From Torreya grandis (Eukaryota; Streptophyta; Pinopsida; Cupressales; Taxaceae), in NCBI GenBank assembly GCA_037957365.1, contig JARHVA010008353.1, positions 62,001-126,000 on the forward strand: a stretch of DNA of 64,000 nt, read 5' to 3'. A program made the position numbers and the translations under genes. Below are positions 52,339 to 63,107 of the stretch, one piece after another. Numbering within the stretch: position 1 is the first letter of the stretch; every line of letters starts with the position of its first letter. The notes beneath the pieces were generated by a model. That model was given only the letters and a program-made list of their open reading frames with translations, was not told the DNA's origin and ran no database searches.

Positions 52339-53606
52339 CTCCAAACCAAAGGCTATAATTCTTTCATGGTTATATTAGGCCTTAGATGCTCTAATTATTC
52401 TACTCCTCTCTTCCTCATGTAAGTCTTTGGGGAATGACTTATTGATAGTTATTGTACAGGTGGGGAAAGCTGGGTAATAGCTTGAACAACTAGCATTATG
52501 GGAGCTCCCTTAGTTATGATGGATATAGGAGTGGCACTAGCTAGTTCCACATTTCTTATGATAATTTTATCCCAATTCTCTACTAGACTTGTCAACTTTT
52601 AAAATGGAATCCTTATTTTAGATTGGGTGGCCATTATTAATTCTACATTAATATTTTTGGATAAGCTGACATCACTTGCCTTTTACTTCCCCTTACCTCT
52701 TGCCACTACTGATAGTGCTACAAGATTGCCTATGTATGTTGGTAATAATTCTTTGAGTTCCATAACTTATCAAAGTTATTAGAAGGTGTGGGTGTCATAT
52801 GTATTGAGGTTAACCCCATGCTCCTTCAACCACCTAAATATTCTCATAATAGGAAAATTCCTCCATGTAATGGATTCATTTTCCTTGGCATTGAAATCTA
52901 CATGTGTTATAAGCTACATTTAAATTTTATTTTCTATATATACTGATGCCCATATCATCTTGTCATTTTCCATGTCTTTGGGGATGGGGTAATGTTTTAG
53001 GTGAGTACTTCCTACACAATGAGTCTCATGTAGTCTATTTTTTTTACCTACTTAGTGGTGCAATTAGACCAGATATCTTCAAAGTGAAATGAGTGCAAGA
53101 TTACACTTGTTGTAGTATTTATCAACCATATTATGTCATAGTTAGGTTTGGGTAGAATTTTGACAATCCTATAAAGTCTCATTTATTTCTCTAATCCCTT
53201 TTCTTTAGCTAGATAAGGACATGTGTAATATCTTATTTCCACTGGGAACTTGAAAGGACTATTTATTTTCTTAGCCACAGTCATTTCATGTAGGTGAACC
53301 ATTTATCTACACAATTCCATGATAACAACTTTGTCATCCACATACCTTATAAATTTGTGAGGGGCCCCTGAGTATCCATTCACCCTGATGTATGTGAATG
53401 TTCTAAACTAGATATATGATGTGTCAAATCCATCAATTATCTCCCAATCTGGCTTGGTCATTATATTCAAACTTCTCAAAGGGAAAAAATACTCATCATA
53501 GCATTGAAGAAACAATTGTATACTCTATAAAGGGAAACTTTACAATAAATTATTATTGTTCCGTTTAGAGCCAATGCCGTCTCCCATGCACGCACACTCA
53601 TAAAAT

Positions 53607-54941
53607 TTGAAAACAGGTAATGACAAACAGGTGGTCGAAGCGGCAACAGCTGCTAAATCAGATGGGGTGTTGTCAGCTTGCAAGGGGAGGGAGCTGAATG
53701 CCCCTAAAGAGACTTCTCTGGTGGGTGGAGGAAAGATCATGGCTGGGTGTTTAGCCCACACTCCTGGATCAGGGTTAGATGTAGGGGGAAGATCATATGC
53801 AGTTTTGGTAGCATTTGAAGTGAATCTACATAAAGTTGTGCCTCATGCATCATCTGGGCCATCCTATGCACCACCTGTAAGTGATCTAAAACCCACAAGG
53901 GTTAATTTAGATCCTGAAATAGTAGATAGAATCTTTGAAAGGGTAGAATTTTTTTCCTCCCAAGCTACTATTTTTTGTTTTCGAGGATTTTGGCCCTCTC
54001 TGGCTGATCTACATGACTGGATATCCAAGAATTGGCTGCCACTCATTGAAGACCATGTTAAAATCTTTCCATGTGTAAAAGGTTTCTTTATTGTTGTCTT
54101 CCAATGCCCTAAGGACAGAAGGATAATCTTGAGCAACAGTGATTTCTTATGGCAGGGTAAATTTCCTCTCATGGCCAAACGGTGGCATAAGGATTTTAAT
54201 CCACTTATAGAAACCTTTAATAAGTTTCTGATTTGGGTTCAGCTCCCAAATCTTCCAATACATCTATGGCATGAATCGGTTTTTGAAACCATCGGGAATG
54301 CTATAGGAGATTTTTTGTTTGTGGATAAAAATACTTTGGTTGCTCACCATTCGACCTGTGCACATTTTATGGTTGAAGTGGATGTTTCAAAGGGCCTACC
54401 AGAGGTGATTTGTCTGGACTTCCCAAGGGGAACTTGGACACAAATGCTAGATTTTGAGGGCGTACCTTTTCGGTGCAAAAAATGTCACCTGATGGGTCAT
54501 ATGGCTGCTCGTTGTTTGGCTGGGAATTCAAAGTCCAGATGACCACCTTCTTGGTGGTCTAAGGCTTCCTTGAAACATTACATAGCTAAACAACCTATGG
54601 AAGATTTGGCAGATTCTGAGAATGAAGATAGCATCCATTTTGAGTTGATGATTGAGGAGGAGTCACTGATGAAAGATTCCTTAGTTGGTCCTGTGGTGAA
54701 TGGGAATAATGATCTTTCAAAGCCAGTTGTTGTGGAGACGTTGGTTTCTCCCCCTATTTTGGAGGAACTACCTAGGAGCCAAAAAATGGCTGGTATTCAT
54801 AAGGATTTTGATGAGTCATCTGTATCCCTTGGGCTTAACAGACCATCGTATTCTGAGGAATGGATGACTGAGGCAACAAAGGTAGAGGATGGATGGACTG
54901 CTGTTAAGAGGAAGAAATCTAAGCCTGTGGCCCCCCTCTAG
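53607..54941 (+). pseudogene. LINE ORF1-like protein, DUF4283 plus CCHC knuckle, one stop
   Basis: One frame of 444 codons, broken only by TGA at 54540-54542. The frame is open from 53604, but its first ATG is at 53739, giving about 400 codons. Residues about 115-265 match DUF4283 in style ('CFRGFWPSLADLHDWISKNW', 'FLWQGKFPLMAKRW', 'WVQLPNLPIHLW'). 'CKKCHLMGHMAARC' (54474-54515) is a CX2CX4HX4C knuckle. The acidic C-terminal part ends in 'DGWTAVKRKKSK', the usual end of plant L1 ORF1. The protein would bind LINE RNA and act as a chaperone in the ribonucleoprotein. ORF2, which normally follows, is absent. Confidence 0.9.
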
Positions 54942-55231
54942 ATATGAATCTTCATTCGTGTAAAAGTTTAAATAAAAATCAAAAATTTAATTTGTATTAA
55001 CCTCTTTGTTTGGATGTTGTAGGATGCTGATCCAGTCTGGTGATGGTCCGTTCTGTGTAGTGTCGGCGGTTACATATGGTTTGTTCTGCTGTTTACAGGT
55101 TCCTGTTTAACCTGGTTTGGTTCGTACCTATTTTGGGGTTTTTTTGAAACTTCGTTGGGCTTTAAGGATTATCTTTCTTTATTGTACAGGGTTTTGGGGT
55201 CCCTTCAAAACCTGCTTTTACCATAATCTAA
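54942..55231 (+). other. 3' untranslated part of the LINE derivative
   Basis: About 290 bp without an ORF. It has T/G-rich words such as ttttggggtcccttcaaaac near the end, like the 3' ends of plant L1 elements, and stops directly at the target duplication. Confidence 0.6.
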
Positions 55232-57549
55232 AACAATTATATACTCTATAATAGTTTCTCTTGAACACTTCTAAAGTGACCTCTGGGTAAATCTCATATA
55301 TTTTTAATCTTGAAAGATTCCTGGTAAGACCTGGGAAAGTCCTATTGTGCACCAGGTTATATATCAAATAGGAAGACATATAAAATTTACCCATGAATTT
55401 TCTCTTCAAGAATATTACACTACGTAATTGCATCATTTGGTTGTGTAAGTTATTACTCAAGATAGTTACCTAGTCTAACTTATTTTTCCCTTCTAACACG
55501 CAAATGAGGACTAAAAACATCCATGGTTTAAATTTTTTTTTTGATGGGTACTCCATAGACCCTAGCAACCATGGTGATAATATACTAAGGCAACTCATTG
55601 AATTCTATCAATTTTAAGATTCTTGACAATCAAGAGACCTGTTGCCTCTTCTTTGCAAGCCATCAAGAATTCACAATGTCCCATATCATCTTATCATGTG
55701 TCTCCACATATTTTTGGTACTCCTCTATGGTAAGCATGATAATATCATGTTGGGGATGGATTCTAAGCAAGGTGTTGAGAGCCCTAGGTGTGAATGAACA
55801 TATAACTAATTGACTCCCATCCACAATAGTCCTAATGTCTAGGTGATAAACCTAGGAACATGCAATAACTATCTCAAGATATGGGGTAGCCAAAGGGAAT
55901 GCTACCATAGGGACCATGTAACTCATCCTGAGGTTAGTGACAACTGGGAGAGGATTTGGCCACTATAAATCATTCAACAGAGCTGAGAAATCTAACCCTT
56001 GAATATTTATGTCTCTAATTTCACCAAGAATGTATGTAATATTACTTTTTACTATTATATAAGATGAATCCATTTCTTCTTAACTCACTAAATGTAATAC
56101 CAAAATCTAGAATTAATTATTCACACTAATAACTCTCCAAACACCCTCAAACTCCCTTTAGGAACAAAACACTAGAGAGTCAAGGAATACATATTGGTAA
56201 TCATGAGAGTTACATGTACATGGAATTATAAAATCCTTGAGGAATTCATCATGATCACTAGTCTTCACACTGTAAGTAGATTCTGACACATAGATCACTT
56301 GAAGGCATGAGTATTGGCTCTAAATGTAAAGGGTGAATTAAAATGATGAGAAATGCTTGGTTATAATCCATTGCACTTTAATATTAGGTTATCATTGATT
56401 ATTTGAAGTGAAATGGATAATTACCAACTACTACATTGATTACTTGAGCATATTTTTTTAAAATGGAGGGAAGCATGCTAGCATCTTTCTTTACAACACA
56501 TGAACTTACTTAAGCAAGTTTCACCTCTTAGCACCTCTTCAGGTTCATGGTGGTTTTTCACACCTTATCACCCATCACTTCCTTAAATACATTGGTGCAA
56601 TACATCTTGAGTCTTTAATTAAGCATATACATTCCACTTGTCATCACTTTGGGCACCCAAACCTCTAGGGACCTCTTTAACCTTGCCTGAATTCCAAGTG
56701 AGGCAATCTTCAAAAAGGGCCTAATCATCAAAATCTCCAAGATCTTGCCATATGTCCTTAATATTCCTTGCATTCTCTAGTGCTCATACCTTGGAGACCT
56801 TTTGAACCTTGACCACTAAAAGGTAAATAGGGTGATCTTCAGATGAGGATTGAAACTCAAAAATCCCAAAGAGCTGACATGTGACATCTTTAACATATTT
56901 ACTTGGACATGTGGCCCCTAGGAATTTTTTGTATGCTACCAATAAAAACCAATTAGTACATTATTTAGAAAGGGAACCAAAACTTAAAACCCCCAATAAT
57001 CCACCATGCATCCCAACTAGATGTGAGTTCAGATTATCTTTCACTTACCTTTACACCATTATTTTGATATGAGAAGGAGTGTAGGATTCTCCCAAGACCC
57101 AAAAAATACTTTCATAACTTAATCATTGAAACCACTGAAGGTGTAACAAGGCTACTTCCTCTAGAGATATTTAGAATATCTTCTATCTTCAGGAATTTCC
57201 CCTTGGGAGTTCATCTAGGATTGGAAGAACACTCCCACCTAGTAATAAAAAAGATATGATTAATTACAAACATATATTCCAACCTTCTGAAGGATATGGG
57301 TAAGTGACTAAACATTGACACTCATTTACTTTGGACATGATAATTTAAGTGATAGGGGCCCAATTTCCCTAGTGAAATTTTGGGCACTAACATAAAGGAA
57401 TCATACATGAATTAATCTCTTATTTTATAATAACAACATAAAAATCCATTTTTATATTTTCCTAAATTTCAAAATGTTTTACAAAGCCAATAAGGAGTGG
57501 AAGGATAAATATTTCTTATAGGTATTTAAATAAATGATATATGTTGATA

Positions 57550-59806
57550 CTCTAGTCCTATACATCATTAGAGGAGTAATTAAACTCATCTCTAAGGATA
57601 GTGACCTCTTTTCTATAAAAAATTAGAGATCAATGACCCTCTTTAATGTCTCCAACAATATTCTAGCAAATATTTTGGCAAAGAGACTCTCATCTCTACT
57701 ACTCTCTATTGTTTCTAAGAATCAAATTGGATTTGTTCAAGGTAGATTATTTTTGGATAATTTGATCACAAACTATGAAGAAATGTATTGGGTTTGATAT
57801 TTTAATCAGGATGTTGGCATGATTCTACTTGACTTTGAGAAAGCATACAACATAATTAAATGGACCTTCATTGAGAGAGTTCTAATAGCTTAAAATTTCC
57901 AAGATAAGTTTTGAAAAATGATTAATGTCCTCTTTAAATATGCTTCATCTATCATTGAAGTGAATGTGGAATTAATAGAATCCATAGACATTCAATGTTC
58001 CATCAGATAAGGATGTCCTCTTTCCCCATCAATGTTCATGTTGGTTATCAAATCCTTGCATTATCTTCTTAGATTATTTTATATTTTACCTCTAGTCTAA
58101 GGAATTTCTATACCCAATGATGAATTCTTAATTTATGTCTTTTTTGATGATGACAGTACTCTATTTGTTAAACTAGAGCAAAATAACTTAGCACAAGTTT
58201 TTACAAGATTAGATATATACTGCTTCACTTATGTGTCCAAGGTGGCTATGCATAAATCATATTTACTGGTATGTAAGGATCTCCCTCTTGATTAACTCTC
58301 AAAAATTGGGTGGACATGGAAAGGTTTGGATGAAATGGTCAGATATCTAGGTATTCCCTTCGTGCCTACCCCTTCATTTAAGCTCATGTGGGCATCGATT
58401 TTTGACAAAATAAACAAGAAAATTGTAAAGTGGTAAGGACACTTACTTTCCTTACCTGGATGGATTTAATTTTATAAAAATGTTATCTCATCATATAGTA
58501 TTTACTATGCCTCTTATTGGCTCTTCATTAAGTCTTAAATTAATATGCTCCATAGAATCATAAAAGACTTACTATGTTCTAATGGGAAAGGAGGGAAGAA
58601 AATACATCTAATCTCTTGGAAATTCTGCTTGAAGACAAAAAATATTGGGGGTCTAGGTCTAAAAGATCTTAGGATATAGGGTATGACCTTGGATATAAAA
58701 TAGATAATCAGATCATTCAAAAGGGATGATCCTTAGAAAATATTGGTCAAGAATAATATTTTGAAGGGTTTTCCTAAAGGGAAACCATTTTGGAAAGGAC
58801 TAAACATAGCATATCAACTCATTGGTCCTTTTTCTATCAATGTGGTTGGTTTAACTATCTTGGCATCCATTTAGTTAGCTTTGTATGTTACACCTTTTAT
58901 CATATCTAAACATGTTTTAATTGGTTTGGGTCATGATGTTAGGGTTACATATCTATTTGGGGGAACTTATCTATCAATTGAAGGCCACTTGCTCTCACTA
59001 GGGGTTATTCTACCTTTGAGTGCTTCACTAAAGGGTTGAGGGATTTCAAGGATATTTATTCACATTCTGGTTGGGCATCATGGTTAGAAATTAGATTCAA
59101 ATTTCAAATTACTACCACCCAACATAGAACCTTCACTCTTCTTCAAAAACCATTGCAAGGGAATAATAATGTTGCCTTCATGGATGAGGAGGGTGAGTTT
59201 TGGGATAGTGTGAAGTGGATAAAGTTCCCCACTCTATTTGATTTTTCTACTCAAATTTTATACAATAATCTATCCTTCTCCAAAGTCCCCTACTTCACCC
59301 TTAACCACATTTGGTTTGTCTATGATCCTCGATGTTCTGGGTCTTTCAGATTTGATGTTATCTAGGCCTCTTACTTTAAACCAAAAAAATATTATTTTTG
59401 GTAGTTTTTGATGTATAATAAGTTGGCTATTGGGTCTATTTTGAGTAAAAATGTTTATACCCAACCCTTTTATTCTTTTTTTAGTGAGATTGAAACTATT
59501 GAACATGTCCTTATGTGTCTAAACTATGGAAAAGTTATCTTAAGTGCTATAATGTGGTCTTTGACTATGACATTGGTTGGTTGAATATTGGTTTTGGATA
59601 TATCTATGCTAAATTTAGATTTCATCCTTTTCTTCATAAAATTTGGCTTATTTTTTCAACTAAGATTTTATGGTTTTTATGGAAGCAAAAAAACTTATAT
59701 ATATTTCAACACAAGGCTAGGGTGCTTACTAAATTCTCTATGGAATTCATCCTTCATCTTGTTTCTTTGTATATATTTATTCAATTAAAAGTTCCACAAG
59801 AATAAC
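57550..59806 (+). pseudogene. LINE ORF2 relic: reverse transcriptase and C-terminal region
   Basis: Translation shows the non-LTR RT blocks in order: 'ILANILAKRLSSLLLSIVSK' (about 57660-57720), 'NQIGFVQGRLFLDN' (57720-57760), 'ILLDFEKAYNIIKWTFIERV', 'GCPLSPSMF', the catalytic box 'FFDDDSTLFV' (about 58140-58170; usual FADD) and 'KNIGGLGLKDL' (about 58640). Near 59490-59530 'IEHVLMCLNYG' resembles the zf-RVT region of plant LINEs. Some fifteen stops and frame changes. The 5' endonuclease domain is missing. It is a different, older copy than the ORF1-only insertion. Confidence 0.88.
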
Positions 59807-59829
59807 TAGAGTATTTCCTAAGAATTTAA

Positions 59830-60531
59830 ATGCTTAAAATCACTTCTAACTACTTGATTGACTCTGACAAATACCCCAAGCTAAGCTTGCACCTAGATTG
59901 GGTGGTTTATCATGAGTCAGCTATTGAATTAAAAATAAATGAGCATGATTTAGACTGTATAAAAGACTCATACTTTCACCAAGATGATGACCTTTTGTAA
60001 GAATGGGTGAACGATTCAGACTGAGATAAAAATGGGGTGAATAATCGGCGTATGGTAAATGAAGATATGGTAAAGGATGTTCATAAAGATGGTATTGATA
60101 GTTGCATTATTAAAGAAACTAATAATTCTTTGGCCCCTCTTGAATTAAATGTTAAATTTTGTTCCTTTGAAAATAATTATTTGATAACTTCATCTCCCTG
60201 TAGTGCCACCCCCATGATTTAGGATGAAGATGAGCAGAAGGTTGTATGGAAACTAATTAAAGACAATGTGAATGTCTTTATAGAGCAATTAGAAAATATC
60301 ATATAAATTTGAGGTTTTATAGAGGTGGATGAATTCATATACTATGTTAAAATAAACAACATGAAAACTTTTTTAAACAAAGTTGATAGATATCCCCCAA
60401 AGTTGGTTGCATGATAGATTCAGATGGGACATGAAGGGAACAACAGCTATGTAGAGGGACCTATTAAAGTGAACTTAGATGAATATTTTAAAATGGAATG
60501 CATCATTATTTTTAGGGTTCCTAATGCTTAA
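59830..60531 (+). pseudogene. Unrecognised single-frame relic, 233 codons
   Basis: ATG at 59830 and stop at 60529-60531 lie in the same frame with seven internal stops and no frame change. Composition is acidic and hydrophilic ('HESAIELKINEHDLDC', 'NNRRMVNEDMVKDVHKDG'). No motif recognised. It starts 23 bp after the LINE relic and ends just before the next LTR. Could be the 3' part of an element whose other parts are gone. Confidence 0.4.
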
Positions 60532-60535
60532 GACA

Positions 60536-61587
60536 TGTGTTCCACCTTCTAGGTGGAATTTTTGGGATGGTTTTCTATTTTGAGTTTTCTATAGAAAATC
60601 GTCCCTTTCACTTTGATCCCTTTTCACTAGTTGACTATACTAGGTTAACTAGGTTGACCCTGTATAGTTTTCAGAATATGATTATTTTACAAGGTTTATT
60701 GGGTTAACCCTATCCTATTTTTCAGTATTTTCACTTGAGAGATTTGTTATCCCTTCGACTGACCTAGCTTGGGACCTAGTGATTTATCTCTTGAAAACAT
60801 ATAGGGTCGACTGGGTTCACCTTGTACAGATGACATGTTCAAAAATATTTAGGGTGAGATTTACCTAAAAAAACAAGATCATTTCATCATTATTTAAATA
60901 TGTAATCAATATTTATTATTCACTCACACTTATTTACAATCTTCTCTTCCACCATTCTACTTGAGGAGTCTTAGCGTAAGGTTTCTACTTGGAGAATCTA
61001 GTCTTATAGATAAGTCTTGGATTCTTTGGCCTTTCTTAGTTATTCTTAAAAACCACAACAAATTCTTTCAAATCCCCTTTATCTAAGGGATATATTGACT
61101 CTTGATGGGTTCATAAGTAGCATAAGTAGATATTGACTTTTTTCTCCTCTCTTTAGTAGATATAAGTAGCATAAGTATTGGCTTGAATAATATTAATCTT
61201 CATATTTAATATATTAGGGTCTTACTCATACTTAGCTTAATTGAGATTATCTTATACATGTTTTTATTTCTTTACTAACCCCTCATATTGTGGCAAAATC
61301 TTTGTTGTGCTCTAGATTAGATTTATTTTCTTGTTTATTAGATATAGAGTGAACATTAAACCTAAGACTATTTTATAGTTATTACATGATTATTTTAGAC
61401 TATAGTATTTGGAACCCTTCCTATCATGGTTTATTATGACAAGTGATCCCATTATTAGGTCTATTAGATCCCCATGTTGATCATTCTCCTACTTAATAAA
61501 TTTATTCCAAATTAGAAGTGTAGGTATATTCTATCTTCTCTAAGCTAGGATTAATTTATAGACATGATGCATTTATGATTTCATACA
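60536..61587 (+). repeat. 5' LTR of the second family member
   Basis: The right end (CA at 61586-61587) is fixed by alignment with 996 and 24548. The left end is the first TG at the expected length of about 1.05 kb and is tentative. A 7-bp perfect inverted repeat, ttccacc/ggtggaa, sits at 60540-60558. Confidence 0.6.
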
Positions 61588-61590
61588 TTC

Positions 61591-61608
61591 TGGTGAATCC
61601 AATTTGAG
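61591..61608 (+). other. Putative primer-binding site of the second family member
   Basis: tggtgaatccaatttgag, three bases after the LTR, better preserved at its TGG start than the element A copy at 1000. Confidence 0.5.
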
Positions 61609-62880
61609 CTAACCCTTGAAATATTTTTTTACCTTATTTCATTATTTCATCATTATTTTTATCATATATTTACCATACCAAATAGACTCTATTGACCTAG
61701 ATCTAATTTTTGTGCACAAGATTTTAGGTACAGGTTATTGGATTAACCCTATTTACCCAATATAGGTTTTTAGACTTTCAAAAATCCATTCCAAACTACT
61801 AGGTTAACCTAGTTGACCCTATACATTTTCAAGCACTCAGTAGTAAGTTTTTACAAATCTTGATCAGCCTAGTTAGAAGAATTTTCAAGCATATATCAAG
61901 GTTCTTAAACAATAATATTCATTATCTACATCTTTAATATACCAAATTTCCTTTATATCTCCCTGTCTCTTTATTTACTATCTTTCCTTTTACAGTTTAT
62001 AGTCTATAAAACTACCCCTGCATAGTCAACTAGATCAACCCTACCAACCTAGTTATGTGTTCTCTATGTTATTTGGATAACTAGGTTAACTCTATCTACA
62101 TTTTTCATTTTTAGATCTTACTTATGTAGTATAGGATTGACCCTATTGACATTGTTATATATTCTATATATACATTATTGACTATATCAACATTTTGTGT
62201 TGCTTGCATGCTTAGAATAGATCACATAGTTTAATTAGGTGGTTTTTCAATAAATCATTTAGTTTTACTATTTTTTATTTTATTCACACATGGCCAAATC
62301 ATAAAATCTAAACAAGAATTTTAACATTTGTCTACCCAAGGCCAACCTACTTGGATTTCATCACCAAGGAGGAATCTAGTTTGATATTCTAATCAAGTAT
62401 AAAGCATGGTTAATGGTATATTTTAGCTAAGCACCTGATACCCTTATCACTATAGTGTGTGAAGTGAGTGGTTAGACCCCAATACCAAGCCTCTATCATT
62501 ACCACTACATATCCCTTTCATTCCAAACTACCTAAAACCATCCTTAGATTATTTTCTAGTTCCTTGCTTATAGCTAACTTCCCATCACATTTAAAATCAT
62601 ATTCCAATAATCTTATAAACATTCAATTTAAAAAATTAATTAGAAATTTAATTTTCATGTTGATTTCTTGATCTTTTCTCAATTATATTTTATATTTTAA
62701 AAACTTGCATTAGCCAATGTTGGCACAAGGTTTTGTGTTGGGTACCTAAATTGGATTGACTAGTGTTGATCTAATTGATTGTTTGTTTCCCTTCAGTTAT
62801 TTATTTTCTAAATTTCTTTAAAATTTTATCTTTTTTTAATTCATAATCTATTATAAGTTTCTTAATTTTCCCTATCTATT

Positions 62881-63075
62881 GTATTGGGTCGACCCAAACA
62901 CCCCTGTATCTTTTTCTAGCCTCTGTTCACTGTACTGGATCAACCCAGTCAACCTTATACTATTTATAGACCCTATTTTTTATGCTTGGTCAACCCAATC
63001 AATCATGAACTATTTGTAGACCTTATTTTTTTCTTGGTCAACCTAATTAACCCTGTACTACTTTTTGCCTTCCCT
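62881..63075 (+). repeat. Tandem repeat of about 50 bp with ggtcaacc core
   Basis: Units centred near 62888, 62939, 62988 and 63037 share g(g/a)tcaaccca-tcaa followed by ctatttrtagacc and a T-rich tail. Confidence 0.75.
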
Positions 63076-63107
63076 GTTTGCCAATCTAGTTCTCTATTTC
63101 TCCTTCT

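Larger units (their letters stand above)
53531..55231 (+). mobile_element. ORF1-only LINE derivative with 20-bp target duplication
   Basis: Flanked by aacaattgtatactctataa (53511-53530) and the same sequence with one change (55232-55251). The uninterrupted site is seen in the left LTR near 39030-39050. The insert contains a short 5' part, one ORF1 and about 290 bp of 3' sequence ending in a weak A-rich tail (ataatctaaa). No endonuclease or reverse transcriptase is present. Long, slightly imperfect duplications are typical of LINE target-primed insertion. It is G+C-richer and less broken than its surroundings, so probably younger. Confidence 0.88.
49906..56073 (-). pseudogene. LTR-borne ORF relic, right copy, interrupted by LINE
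   Basis: Same start (MDSS, ATG at 56071-56073) and same stop position (TGA at 49906-49908, after 'NRLVKDLVINIDYIT') as the left copy. Open pieces include 55218-55460 ('MGKFYMSSYLIYNLVHN') and 50491-50727 ('YLGALDFGHDEDLKTRGWAI'). The LINE derivative splits the frame. Several codons that are stops in the left copy are sense here and the reverse, so the common ancestor was more open than either copy. Function unknown. Confidence 0.6.
33835..57392 (-). mobile_element. Giant-LTR Ty3/gypsy retrotransposon (about 21.8 kb without the LINE insertion)
   Basis: Direct repeats 33835-41187 (7,353 bp) and 48278-57392 (9,115 bp, of which 1,721 bp is a LINE insertion) both begin TGTTGG and end CTAACA. Flanking target duplications are taaac (33830-33834) and taaag (57393-57397), four of five bases equal. 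A tRNA-Asp-like primer site lies beside the right repeat on the minus strand, which makes that one the 5' LTR. The 7,090-bp interior encodes gag, protease, extra RNase H, RT, RNase H and integrase in that order on the minus strand, all broken. LTR identity is about 87-88% by eye. The lineage is Tat/Athila-like, judged from primer site and extra RNase H. Confidence 0.9.
48278..57392 (-). repeat. 5' LTR of the giant element, with LINE insertion
   Basis: Colinear with 33835-41187 apart from the LINE derivative at 53531-55231 and a G-run expansion at 52312-52338. About 7,394 bp without the insertion. Confidence 0.9.

Noticed and set aside
53540..54178. Minus-strand frames of 73 and 104 codons opposite the LINE ORF1
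   Set aside because: They overlap a well-supported DUF4283/CCHC frame on the plus strand and show no domain of their own.
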